Assembly: GCF_003086295.3 (NCBI RefSeq)
Contig: NC_092051.1
Coordinates: forward strand, 69,565,772-69,629,771
Reading direction: 5' to 3'
Source: Arachis hypogaea
Lineage: Eukaryota; Streptophyta; Magnoliopsida; Fabales; Fabaceae
Length of the DNA: 64,000 bases
Position numbers and translations under genes: made by a program. Each line of letters begins with the position of its first letter. Positions within the stretch are counted from its first letter, which is position 1. The notes beneath the pieces are model-generated. The model made no database searches. It had not been told where the DNA came from and worked only from the letters and a program-made list of their open reading frames with translations. Shown piece by piece: positions 33,665 to 44,577 of this stretch.

Positions 33665-35224
33665 ATGAGTTCTCACCCCTCTCGCTTTGAGTTTGGTTCC
33701 AATGTTGTTGCAAGGAATGGAAATTATAACAGGGACATGCATCGAGGTCAAAACAATCAGAGATGGAAGGAGCCACGAGGATCTGATCAACCCTTTCGGC
33801 AACATCACCTTCCAAAATACCATGGACAACGACCATCCTACAATGCATGCCAAGACAATAGATATGGTAGACCCCCTTGTAGTTACCAGCAAGCTCCATC
33901 ATATGCCAATAAACCATCTCCTCAACACAACTTTGAACCACCATACTCACAAGACCCTTACCACCAAACACCACCATATAACCCTAATCCTTATCCACCA
34001 CACCAACCACCATATGAACCACGCCCAGAACCACCACCTCAATATTCACCATCTCCATATCCATCAATCCAAGAGCACTATGATCCTACTTATGATAGCC
34101 AAGCACAACAAGAATCAAAGGATCGTCTCAAGGAAACAGTGGAAAGATTTCATGCAACCCTTCACCAATTGAATCAAGCGATAAATCAATTAGCTTCCCG
34201 ACGTTCGGACACTCAAGGAACCCCCATGGCTTCATGTGGACAATCTAATGAAGAACGTAGCTTGAATGAGACATTAGAAACTCTGGTGGACAGCAAGGAG
34301 CATGAATTTATACTGGAACAAGTGGAGGAAGCCGGAATTATTGAAGAAGAAGTGGTTGAAGACTTAGGAGATGCTGAACCTCCTTGGGAAAGTCAAGACA
34401 TAGAGCCTCCTTCAAAGACGTTTAAAATTGATGTTGAAGAGGGTGTACAACCTCCAAGACATATCATGGTTGAAGACTTTGAAGAGGTTGATCAAGAGAT
34501 GGATTCAATCATTGATGAATTTTTATCTGCAATTGAATCCTCTCCCATTGAACTTGACATGGAGATGGAAGAAGAAAAAGCACAACCTCCCACACTCTTG
34601 GTGAACAATGAAGAAAAGATTGAATTGGAAGACAGCTACCAAGAGGAAGAGGTTGAAATTGAAGAAGCTCGCAAAGAGGTGGAAGCTGTTAAAGAAGAGC
34701 CCAGGGGAATGGAGCTGGAAATCACTATGCCAAAGTTGTCGGAGACCTCTCCCCCAAAGCCATCACCATCCATCCCTTCATTCAAGTGGATAAATCTCTC
34801 ATATCTAAGCTTAATTAGCTCACTTGAAACAGATGGTCAGCTCAGAGCTCTTTGTGGCATTAAGCGTAAGAGGAAGATGGTTAGTGGTTGGAGTTGTCAA
34901 GCACGGTTCAACATGGTTGTGTGCTCAAAGTTTAAATGCAAGGGTTGGTGTAAAGCTCAACTGAATGGGTCTAGGAAGTTGTTTGGCCGCTTTAGTGAGA
35001 ATTCAAATTGCGTGCCACCCAGATGGAATCATGTTGATCAACAAGAAGACGGGTGCAAAAGCAAGGTTTGGGACCCCGGAATTCAGTCTAGAAATCAACA
35101 CTCTTGGGGCCTTGTCACTTGCTTTAACTTACTTGAAGGCTTTCTGCGCCTAATTTGGGATCCTAGAGGCCATTGGAATCACAAACATTGGTGGAGATTC
35201 CTGGATGAGTTCAAGCATAAGTGA
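33665..35224 (+). CDS. Uncharacterised 519-residue protein of non-autonomous element F
   Basis: One uninterrupted frame from ATG 33665 to the TGA at 35222-35224. The N-terminus (about 1-60) is Asn/Gln/Arg-rich; residues 60-145 are a Pro/Tyr/His/Gln-rich low-complexity stretch; 147-190 look like a coiled coil (LKETVERFHATLHQLNQAIN); 200-350 are very acidic; about 375-519 form a Trp/Cys-rich basic domain (LRALCGIKRKRK, SWGLVTC, HWWRFLDEFKHK). It lacks gag, protease and RT motifs. Similar proteins are common in legume non-autonomous elements, without known function; RNA binding is a guess from the basic ends. The stop codon is not its own: it comes from the first bases of solo LTR G, which cut the frame two codons before the original end. 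Confidence 0.75.
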   Translation: MSSHPSRFEFGSNVVARNGNYNRDMHRGQNNQRWKEPRGSDQPFRQHHLPKYHGQRPSYNACQDNRYGRPPCSYQQAPSYANKPSPQHNFEPPYSQDPYHQTPPYNPNPYPPHQPPYEPRPEPPPQYSPSPYPSIQEHYDPTYDSQAQQESKDRLKETVERFHATLHQLNQAINQLASRRSDTQGTPMASCGQSNEERSLNETLETLVDSKEHEFILEQVEEAGIIEEEVVEDLGDAEPPWESQDIEPPSKTFKIDVEEGVQPPRHIMVEDFEEVDQEMDSIIDEFLSAIESSPIELDMEMEEEKAQPPTLLVNNEEKIELEDSYQEEEVEIEEARKEVEAVKEEPRGMELEITMPKLSETSPPKPSPSIPSFKWINLSYLSLISSLETDGQLRALCGIKRKRKMVSGWSCQARFNMVVCSKFKCKGWCKAQLNGSRKLFGRFSENSNCVPPRWNHVDQQEDGCKSKVWDPGIQSRNQHSWGLVTCFNLLEGFLRLIWDPRGHWNHKHWWRFLDEFKHK

Positions 35225-36703
35225 TAAACCCATATTTTATGATATATTTTGTGCCTAATTTAAGTGATTTATTTAATCCTTCACTCACTTATTCATATTA
35301 ATTGCATGGTTTTACTTTCCCTTCCTTATTATGTGATGTATGTGAAAAACATGTTTCCTATGCTTTAAAAGTAATTATTTTAATTTCCCTTTATTACCAT
35401 TCGATGCCGTGATTCGTGTGTTGAGTAATTTCAAATCTTCTAAGGTAGGAATGACTTAAAGGATGGAAAGGAAACATACAAAATTGGAAGGAAAGCACAA
35501 AACAGAGTTTTTGAAGAAACTGGCAGTGATGCGATCGGATGGACGAAGCGATCGCGTGCCAACGCAAAATGGCAGTGACGCGACCGCGTGCTTGACGCAA
35601 TCGCGTGCCTTAAGCGAAACACATATGACGCGGACGCATGACTGAAGCGACCGCGTGGCAAGGAAAACTCCAGACGATGCGACCGCGTGACCCTCGCGGA
35701 CGCGTGACAGAGGCCACGCACCAGAAATTACAGAAAATGCTCCTAGCGATTTCTGAAGCCCTTTTTGGCCCAAATCCAAGTTCAAAAGGCACAGATAAGA
35801 GGTTATGAAGTGGGGGAATGCATCCATTCAGAGGGAGAGTCTCCAATTAGTTAATATTCATGATTTAGATGTAGTTTTAAGGGAGAGGTTCTCTCCTCTC
35901 TCTTTTAGGATTTAGATTTAGGATTTTATTCGCTTTCAGGATTATCTCTTTTTATCAGGTTCAATATTCCTTTTTATTATTTTCTCAATTTTATTTATGA
36001 ATTCTTCTATGTTATAGATTACTCTTTTGAATTAATGTTATTTGAGGTATTTCAGTTTACAATTGCTCTCTTTTATTTATGTTATTGTTATTCCCAATCT
36101 GAAGACATTTTTATTCCAGTAGATTTATTTTCCCCTTTTGGTCTTGGTTAAGAAATCAATAACTCAGGAGTTATCAAACTCAACATGATTGATAATCGTT
36201 ATCTTTACTAATTGAGTTGAACTTCAATAATCCCAATCTTTCCTTAGGGATTAACTAGGATTTGAGGATCTAACTAATTAGTCACTTGACCTTCCCTTGC
36301 TCTAGCAGAGGTTAACTAAGTGGAATTAAGATTCAATTTTCATCATCATTGATAAGGATAACTAGGATTGGACTTTCAATTTCTCTACCTTGCCAAAAGT
36401 GTGTTTTACAGTCATTTATTTATTTTACAGTCTTTTACTTATTTTAATTGCAATTTAAATTACTTGCTCCCTACCTTCAAAACCCCAATTTACAATCTTC
36501 ATAACCCATAATAAGAACATACTTCCCTGCAGTTCCTTGAGAAGACGACCCGAGGTTTAAATACTCGGTTATCAATTTATTTAGGGGTTTGTTACTTGTG
36601 ACAACCAAAACGTTTGTACGAAGGGATTTCTGTTGGTTTAGAAACTATATCTACAACGCAACTATTTTTACAAAATTCTTTACTAGCAAAAATCCTAACG
36701 TCA
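35222..36703 (+). mobile_element. Solo LTR G (plus), 1482 bp, inside element F
   Basis: TGATAAACCCAT...CCTAACGTCA, flanked by the duplication ATAAG (35217-35221, 36704-36708). It belongs to the same broad family as the LTRs of F and K, with the LTR-end box GACGACCCGAGG...ACTCGGTTATC at 36546-36576 and the CCTAACGTCA end also seen in LTR K. CGCGACCGCGTG palindromes lie at 35528-35712. It inserted at the last codons of the F reading frame. Confidence 0.93.
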
Positions 36704-39653
36704 ATAAGCCACCATAAAAGGAAGCTCATCAAATGTCCAACTTAAGGACTTTAACTAAAAGTGCTAGGTGGGAGACAACCCACCATGGTATGATCGTTCC
36801 TTTTTCAATTTTATTTCATTTTGTTTGTTTTTATTTTATTTTATTTTATTTTCATTGAACCTGGAATCATTTATTGCATCTACATTAGCATTGCATTATG
36901 CACTTTTCATGCATTAAAAAAAAATTTCACGCACGCGACGCGGCAGCGTCGCTGACGTGTCCGCGTCACCAGTGCGTTGTGAAGAAAAGAAAGTAAACAG
37001 AAAGTTACGTGAAAGCGTGGCTGGAGGCGCGCTTTAGGCTCAAACATGCCCACGCGTCTGCGTGACCCACGCGTCCGCGTGACCCACGCGTCCGTGTGAC
37101 CCACGCGGCCGCGTCATTTGGAAGATAGCCTCCCACGCGTTTGCGTCGCCCACGCAAACGCATGCTCCAACAGATCGACGTAAAAGGGGTGCATGGCCAA
37201 AAGTTGTGCTGGAGTAGGGCTGGACTCGTGCTAGAAGCCCAAGTCCTCCCACGCGAACGCGTCACCCACGCGTCCGCGTCATATTGGAAATAAGGCCAAC
37301 CACGCGATCGCGTCCACCACGCAAACGCGTCACCCTGAAAATTGGCGAAAAGAGTTTCGAACAGAGAGTTGTGCGAACGCGAGGCTGCACTCCCGCCAAT
37401 CGCACAAATCAGGCCACGCGATCGCGTGACCCACGCATCCGCGTCACCTGACCTTATCGCGCACCACGCGACCGCGTCACCCACGCGTCCGCGTCGCCTG
37501 CGCCGCACAACTTATCTAGATCAGCGCCAAATATCATATCTTTTCTTCCCCCAAATCCTAATTTTTCTTTTCCATTCTTATTTCTTTCTTCTTTTCTTCT
37601 TCCTTCTTTACTTTCATTCTCTTTTACTTCATTGCATACTTTCATTCATTGCATTTTAATTTTGTCCATATTTTTATTTTCTTTTCTAAATTTATTATTT
37701 TTTTTTCCATTGGTGTTACAATTTTCTTATTCAACTGTTGCATCTTTTCTTGAATTTATTTTGGTGCTCAGTGACTTGTTTTACACTGTTGGGTAATATT
37801 ATTTAAGTCAATGCTAATCTTTTATGATATTTGTATTAATTTTTCATTGACATTAATTTATATTGTCTTGCACTCTCTTCCCCATTGTTACAAATTTTGT
37901 ACCACTGGTATGCCATGGCTTCTATTATTTTCTCACGTACATGTTGAAGCTTCCATGTAAATGAGACCCTTTTCATTTGGCATTAACCCACCCATACTTC
38001 ATTTATTTTCTTATCTCTATTTTTGGGTTACTTTTCTTCCTTTTTTCTTTCAGAATGGCCACCCGAAAGGGAACCGGAAGACGTTTACATGGGGAGACAA
38101 ACAAGTCCATCAGCACAATCCTTGGGAAAAAGCATCAGTTGGAGAGACCCATCCACTTGTACATCTTAGCATGCACCGAGGACGGTGCAATTTTTAAGTG
38201 TGGGGAGGTCGATACCGATCTCCATGGGTTAGTATTTTCTTCTCAACACCAATGTTTTATTTTCCTTGTTAGTTGTTGCATTTACATGTTTGATTGCATA
38301 TTTGTTTGATTTTGTGTATATTTTACCACTTGGTTGAAGAAATATTTTCTTTTTCAAAAAACTTTTAGAGCATTTCACTAATTTGAATAAAATTTAATGT
38401 TACACTTGTTTGAAGAAATATTATACTGGAACATGGTTTAGAGCTCGAACACACAAAACCTGTGAGATTTTTTGAGCCTATTTGAATTGGTTGCATTTTA
38501 CCAACCAATATTTTATTTTTGGTGTGTGTTTTTCTCTCTAAAATTGTGATTTTGTCTTGCTTAATTCTATATTTCCATTATTTGATGTATGCATACACTT
38601 ACATGATTGAGGCCTTTGTTTCATTGAGCTTACACACCCATATGGCCTTACCTCTCATTATCCTTTGCAAACCAATTTGAGCCTATTTTACCCCTTTGTT
38701 CTTTACTTTAGCTCATCACTAACTCTAAGCGGAAAACAATAATGTCCTTAATTTGAATCCTTGGTTAGCTTAGACTAGTGAGAACGCTTATGATTTAAGT
38801 GTGGGAAAATGGGTTTGGAAACGTTTGGTTTAAGAATTGGGCATTGTATATCTTTATGAAAATGTGAAAGAAATGTTTAGGACATGTTCATGCATTCAAT
38901 AATTTAATCATATGCATTGAGAAAAACAAAAGAAAATAAAAATATAATATAAAAAAAAGAGAAAAGAGAAGAAAAAGAAGAAAAAGAGAAAAAGAGAAAA
39001 AGAGCAAATAAGTAAAAGGGGACAAATTGCCCCAAAGTAAGTGGTGAAAGTAATGCATATGTACTGTACTTGAAATTAGAATGCATGAATATGTGGAAAA
39101 CATGGTTAATGGACAGTTAGGTTTTGTACTTTGATTACATGGAATGTCTAAAGTTAAGTGGAAAGTTTAAGTTAATTAAGGATTCAGATTTTAGTCCACT
39201 TGACCAAATACAATCCTACCTTGACCCTAACCCCATTACAACCCTTAAAAGACCTCTTGATTTGTGTATTTGTGCATTAAATTTTTGTTGATTGCTAGAA
39301 GAAAAGCAAGCCTTAGAAAGCAAGGTTAGTAGAGAATTGAGAGAATCGAACCTTAAACACTTGAGTGATTTAGAGTGTATACACTACCAGTGAGGGTTCG
39401 ATGCTCAATCCCTTGTTCCCTGCTTTCATGAGCTATTTTCTTCTTGCAAGTCTATTTGTACTTCATTTTTATGATTTGAATTAGTGAAATCTAGTTCATG
39501 TTTGTTCTTGAAAGGTTTATTTACTTTTCACCAAGTTGGTAGAAACATTTTGCATTTAGTTGCATTCATATAGATATGATTGCATTTCATACATTTTACC
39601 ATTCCTCTTCACTCTTTTAGTTCTCTTAAGCTTAGCATGAGGACATGCTAATG
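36704..39653 (+). other. 3' internal region of element F
   Basis: It starts with the last two original codons and stop of the F frame, then the post-pol motif (CCAACTTAAGGACTTTAAC...GGGAGACAACCCACC, 36731-36783). A CACGCG palindrome array follows at 36930-37505, then AT-rich sequence. A copy of the polypurine tract sequence, TTTAAGTGTGGGGAGGT, lies at 38193-38209, 1.46 kb before the true one. A short frame from 38055 (MATRKGTGRRL) is not convincing as a gene. Confidence 0.6.
36930..37505. repeat. CACGCGNNCGCGTG palindrome array in element F
   Basis: About twenty copies of CACGCGTCCGCGTGACC-like units (also CACGCGATCGCGTG, CACGCGAACGCGTC, CACGCGACCGCGTC). The same core is in both F LTRs (32295-32395, 40115-40200) and in LTR G. 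It gives this part an unusually high GC and CpG content. Confidence 0.9.
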
Positions 39654-39670
39654 TTTAAGTGTGGGGAGGT
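39654..39670 (+). other. Polypurine tract of element F
   Basis: TTTAAGTGTGGGGAGGT immediately before the 3' LTR start at 39671. It is the expected site of plus-strand DNA priming. Confidence 0.85.
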
Positions 39671-41116
39671 TGATAAATTACTATTTTATGATTTATCTTG
39701 TGCTCAATTGAGTGATTTTTATCAACTCTTTACCCACTTATTCATACTATTTGCATGGTTTTACATTTGCCTTCCTAATTATGTGCTTTGATTGAAAACA
39801 TGCTTCTTTGGCCTTAAGTTCCCTATGTTTAAATCCTCTCTTATTACCATTAGATGCCTTGATATGTGTGTTAAGTGATTTCAGAGATTACAGGGCAGGA
39901 ATGGCCAGATGATGGAAAGGAAGCATGCAAAACTGGAAGGAATACAAGAAGTTGGAGAAATTGCTAAGCTGTCCAGCCTGACCTCTTCGCACTCAAACGG
40001 CTATAACTTTAGCTACAGAAGTCCAAACGACGCGGTTCTAGTTGCATTAGAAAGCTAACATTCGGGGCTTCGCAACGATATATAATTTGTCATAGCTGCT
40101 CTGAAGCTAGGAGATGCGAACGCGTGAATGACGCGCCCGCGTCGCATCTGTAAAACTGCAATCCACGCTAACGCGTGGACGACGCCTCCGCGTCGCTTTG
40201 CCGCAACCTGAACGTACCAAAAATCACTGGGAGCGATTTCTGGGCTGTTTTTGACCCAGTTTTTATCCTAGAACACATAGATTAGAGGCTATAAAGTGGA
40301 GAAATGCATCCATTCATCGAACAAGCTCACAATTCATAATTTTTAGTTTTAGATGTAGTTTTTAGAGAGAGAGAGGTTCTCTCTTCTCTCTTAGGATTTA
40401 GGATTAAGATTTTTCTTACTTTCAGGATTGTTTCTTTTTATCAGGTTCAATTTTCCTTTTATTTTTCCAATTTAATTTATGAACTTTTCCATGTTACATT
40501 TGATATCTTTATTAGTACAAATTGAGGTATTTCAGTTTATGAATGTTTTATTCTATTTATGAATGCTTTTAATTTAATTTAGATATTTTCTTCCTTTTGG
40601 CTTTGGTTAAGTAATTGGTAACGCTTGAGCTGTCAAATAAAGCAGTGGTTGAAATTGGGAGTTGCTCCAATAACTCTAGTCTTTCCATAGGAATTGACTA
40701 GGACCTGAGGATTAAGCTAATTAATCCACTTGATTTACCTTCATAGTTAGAGGTTAACAAAGTGGGATTAAAATCCAATTCTCATCACAATTGATAAGGA
40801 TAGGACTTCCAATTCTATTACCTTGCCAAGAGTTTATTTTATTATTACTATTTTATTTTTCTTCTCATTTAACATACTGTTTCCTTACTTTCAAAACCCC
40901 CAATTTACAAGACTCATAACCAATAATAAGAACATACTTCCCTGCAATTCCTTGAGAAGACGACCTGAGGTTTAAATACTCGGTTATCAATTTTAAAGGG
41001 GTTTGTTACTTGTGACAACCAAAACGTTTGTAAGAAAGGTTGATTGCTTGGTTTAGTAACTATACTTGCAACAAGAGTTTACTATAACTTCTAAACCATC
41101 AATCTTCAGTTCTTCA
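39671..41116 (+). repeat. 3' LTR of element F
   Basis: TGATAAATTACT...GTTCTTCA. Close to the 5' LTR: by eye about thirteen differences in the first 290 bases, many of them transitions. It is followed by target duplication GTGAC at 41117-41121. Confidence 0.93.
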
Positions 41117-41121
41117 GTGAC

Positions 41122-42662
41122 ACACTTGTAATCATATATGGTCCTCTCCACTGGGATTTTAGTTTCCTGGGGAATAATCTGAGCCTAGAGTTAAATAGTA
41201 GAACCTTCCGTCCTAGTTCAAAGACTCTAGATGACAGCTTTCTGTCATGCCACCTTTTTGCTTTCTCTTTGTAAAGCTTGGCATTTTCGAAAGCAGTGAG
41301 TCTGAATTCCTCTAGCTCATTCAGCTAGAGCAATCTTTTTTCTCCAGCTAATTTGGCATCAAAGTTTAGGAACCTAGTTGTCCAGTAGGCCTTATGCTCC
41401 AGTTCCACAGGCAGATGACAGGCCTTACCATACACAAGCTGGTATGGAGTGGTCCCTATAGGAGTCTTGAATGCTGTTCTGTATGCCCACAGAGCGTCAT
41501 CCAAGCTTCTTGCCCAATCCTTTCTATGGGTACTTACAGTCCATTCCAGGATTCTTTTTAGTTCTCTATTAGAGACTTCAGCTTGCTCATTTGTCTGTGG
41601 ATGATATGGTGTTGCCACCTTGTGGCTAATTTCATATCGGACCACAGCAGAGTAAAGCTGTTTATTACAGAAGTGAGTGCCCCTATCACTGATTAGTGCT
41701 CTAGGGACACCAAACCTGCTGAAGATACGTTTCTGGAGGAACTTCAGCACTGTCTTAGTATCATTGGTGGGTGTTGCAATGGCCTCTACCCATTTGGATA
41801 CATAGTCGACTGCCACCAGAATATAAGTGTTTGAGTATGATGGTGGGAAAGGTCCCATGAAGTCAATACCCCATACGTCAAACAACTCAATCTCTAACAT
41901 CTCTTGCTGAGGCATGGCGTAACTATGAGGCAGATTACCAGCTCTCTGGCAGCTGTCACAGTTACGCACAAGCTCTCGGGAGTCTTTATAGAGAGTGGGC
42001 CAGTAGAAGCCACATTGGAGGACTTTTATGGCTGTTCGCTCACCTCCGAAATGTCCTCCATATTGTGATCCATGACAATACCATAGGATCTTCTGTGCTT
42101 CTTCTCTAGGCACACACCTACGGATTATTCCGTCTGCACATCTCTTAAAGAGATATGGTTCATCCCACAGGTAATACTTTGCATCAATAATTAATTTTTT
42201 CTTTTGTTGCTTGTTGTACTCCTTGGGTATGAATCTTGCAGCTTTATAGTTTGCAATGTCTGCAAACCATGGTGTTTTCTGAATGGCAAACGATTGCTCA
42301 TCCGGAAAGGTTTCAGAGATCTCAATAGAGGGAAAGGATGCCCCTTCTACTGGTTCTATCCGGGACAGATGATCAGCCACTTGGTTCTCTGTCCCTTTTC
42401 TGTCTCTTATTTTTATATCAAACTCTTGCAGAAGTAACACCCATTTTATGAGCCTGGGTTTTGAATCCTGCTTCGTGAGTAGATATTTAAGAGCAGCATA
42501 GTCAGTGTACACAATCACTTTGGATCCTACTAAGTATGATCTAAACTTGTCAATGGCATAAACCACTGCAAGCAATTCTTTTTCTGTGGTTGTGTAATTT
42601 TTCTGGGCATCATTTAAAACACGGCTAGCATAATAAATGACATGCAGAAGCTTGTTATACCT
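41122..42662 (-). pseudogene. Element H RNase H end and integrase
   Basis: The open frame 41325-42575 is 416 residues. It starts in RNase H ([15 protein letters not shown] is just upstream, [14 protein letters not shown]) and includes DHLSRIEP. The integrase zinc region follows ([14 protein letters not shown]...NCDSCQ) with all three catalytic regions: [23 protein letters not shown] and [16 protein letters not shown]. It ends at a stop near 41325 and similar sequence continues to 41121, where F entered. The catalytic D, D and E are all present, so integrase is the best-preserved domain of H. The upstream stop at about 42663 (TAG where relatives have Gln) separates it from RT. Confidence 0.85.
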
Positions 42663-43730
42663 CTATCCTAGTACTGCACCAATGGCATGGTCACTGGCAT
42701 CACACATTAGTTCGAATGGTAATGTCCAGTTTGGTGCAGAAATAACTGGTGCTGTGACCAGCTTAGCTTTCAGGGTTTCAAACGCCTGCAGACACTCTGT
42801 GTCAAATACAAATGGCGTGTCAGCAGCTAGCAGATTGCTCAGAGGTTTTGCAATTTTTGAAAAATCCTTTATAAACCTCTTATAGAATCCTGCATGCCCC
42901 AAAAAGCTTCTGATTGCCTTAACATTGGCAGGTGGTGGTAATTTTTCAATTACTTCCACTTTAGCTTGATCCACCTCTATTGCCTTGTTTGAAATTTTAT
43001 GCCCAAGGACAATTCCTTCAGTCACCATAAAGTGACATTTTTTCCAGTTTAAAACTAGGTTGGTCTCTTGGCATCTTTTCAGAACAAGTGCTAGATGGTT
43101 AAGGCAGGAGCTGAATGAGTCTCCAAATACTGAAAAGTCATCCATGAAGACTTCCAAAAATTTCTCTACCATATCAGAGAAGATAGAGAGCATGCACCTC
43201 TGAAAGGTTGCAGCTGCATTGCACAGACCAAAAGGCATCCTTCTGTAAGCAAACACTCCAGAAGGGCATGTAAATGCTGTTTTCTCTTGGTCCTGAGGAT
43301 CTATTGCAATTTGGTTATAACCTGCTAGTCTTTCTAGCATCTGGTCTATGAATGGTAAAGGAAAGTGATCCTTCCTGGTGGCTATATTGAGCCTTCTGTA
43401 ATCAATACACATACGCCACCCTGTAACTGTTCTTGTAGGAACCAGTTCATTTTTTTCATTATGAACCACTGTCATGCCTCCCTTCTTGGGGACAACTTGG
43501 ACATGGCTCACCCAGGGGCTATCAGAAATGGGATAAATAATCCCAGCCTCCAGTAACTTGGTGACCTCTTTCTGCACTACCTCCTTCATGGCTGGATTTA
43601 GATGCCTCTGTGGTTGAACCACTGGCTTAGCATCGTCCTCCAATAGGATCTTGTGCATGCATCTTGCTGGGCTGATGCCCTTAAGATCACTTATGGACCA
43701 CCCAAGGGCTGCCTTGTGTGTCCTTAGCAC
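42663..43730 (-). pseudogene. Element H reverse transcriptase and N-terminal RNase H
   Basis: A 355-residue open frame with HKILLEDDAKPV, IIYPISDSPWVSHVQVVPKK, MCIDYRRLN, FPLPFIDQMLERLAG, then YNQIAIDPQDQEKTAF, FGLCNAAATFQRCM and the catalytic box VFMDDFSVFG, followed by FLGHAGFYKRFIKDFSKIAK and the RNase H start LMCDASDHAIGAVLG. Between RLAG and YNQI twelve residues are missing compared with element I, which reads YCFLDGFTG there. This removes motif A and one catalytic Asp while keeping the frame. The RT is thus inactive despite its open frame. In this family RT makes the cDNA. Confidence 0.88.
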
Positions 43731-44577
43731 TTGAAGTAGTGCTTTCTCTTCCTATGGATTTAAAGCAGAGCTTATGATCACCGGAAAAGTGTCACCTTCT
43801 CCCAGAAATGCGTATTTCAGGGATGATGGTAGTGGTTTGAGCTCGGGTTTAGGAGGTTTCTCCTCTTCCTGAGGAAACTTCAGAGGCTCTTTTATTTCCT
43901 CTGATTCGTCCAGATCAGGCTAGACATCTTTAAGGATATCTTCTAGCTCTGATTCGAGACTCTTAGCCATGTTGATCTATGCTACCAGGGAGTCAATAAT
44001 ATCAACTTGAACTTGTCCTCATTGACTCTTAAGGTCACTCCCCTTTTTGGACATCAATGAGAGTTCGTCCAGTTGCTAGGAAGGGTCTTCCTAGAATGAG
44101 AGTTGCACTTTTGTGCTCCTCCATTTCCAGCACTACAAAGTCAGCGGGAAAGGCAAATGGCCCAACCTTAACAATCATGTCCTCAATTATGCCTGATGGA
44201 TATTTAATGGTGCCATCAGCAAGTTGAAGACATATCCGGGTTGGTTTGACCTCTTCAGCCAAGCCGAGCTTCCTGATAGTAGATGCAGGGATTAGATTAA
44301 TACTTGCCCCAAGGTCTCATAGGGCTATCTTGGTACAAGTACCCTCTAATGTGCATGGTATCATAAAGCTTCCGGGATCCTTAACCTTCTCTGGTAAGCT
44401 TGTTAGGATGACTGCACTACATTCTTCAGTGAGAAAAACTTTTTCTGTTTCTCTCCAATCCATCTTATGACTTAAGATCTCTTTCATGAACTTAGCATAA
44501 GAGGGTATTTGCTCAAGTGCCTCTGCAAATGGAATCTTTATTTCAAGAGTCTTGAGATAGTCTACAAAACGAGCAAA
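43731..44577 (-). pseudogene. Element H aspartic protease region
   Basis: The active-site motif DLGASINLIPASTIRKLGL is read at about 44265-44320 and the second half (LQLADGTIKYPSGIIEDM, ATLILGRPFLATGRTLID) in the frame 44035-44262. A TGA lies directly before the active-site Asp (about 44320), in place of a Cys-type codon. Other stops occur towards RT. The linker to RT (43731-44034) is acidic and broken. Confidence 0.75.

Larger units (their letters stand above)
31856..41116 (+). mobile_element. Element F: complete non-autonomous Ty3/gypsy-like LTR element
   Basis: LTRs at 31856-33274 and 39671-41116 are flanked by the duplication GTGAC (31851-31855, 41117-41121). It has a tRNA-Asp primer site at 33278 and a polypurine tract at 39654-39670. 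The internal region holds one long frame (33665-35224), a post-pol-like motif, a CACGCG-type palindrome array and AT-rich sequence, but no gag, protease, RT or integrase. It inserted in the integrase gene of element H and was later hit by solo LTR G. It must use enzymes from other elements to move. Confidence 0.92.

Noticed and set aside
33687..34172. 161-codon frame overlapping the F protein
   Set aside because: Shadow of the 519-codon frame in another phase; its His/Asn/Thr-rich composition comes from the Pro/Tyr-rich codons.
37961..38309. Frame with MATRKGTGRRLHGE as a possible env-like gene of element F
   Set aside because: Short, without signal peptide or transmembrane pattern of an envelope protein, and it runs over the internal polypurine copy. 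Too weak to call.
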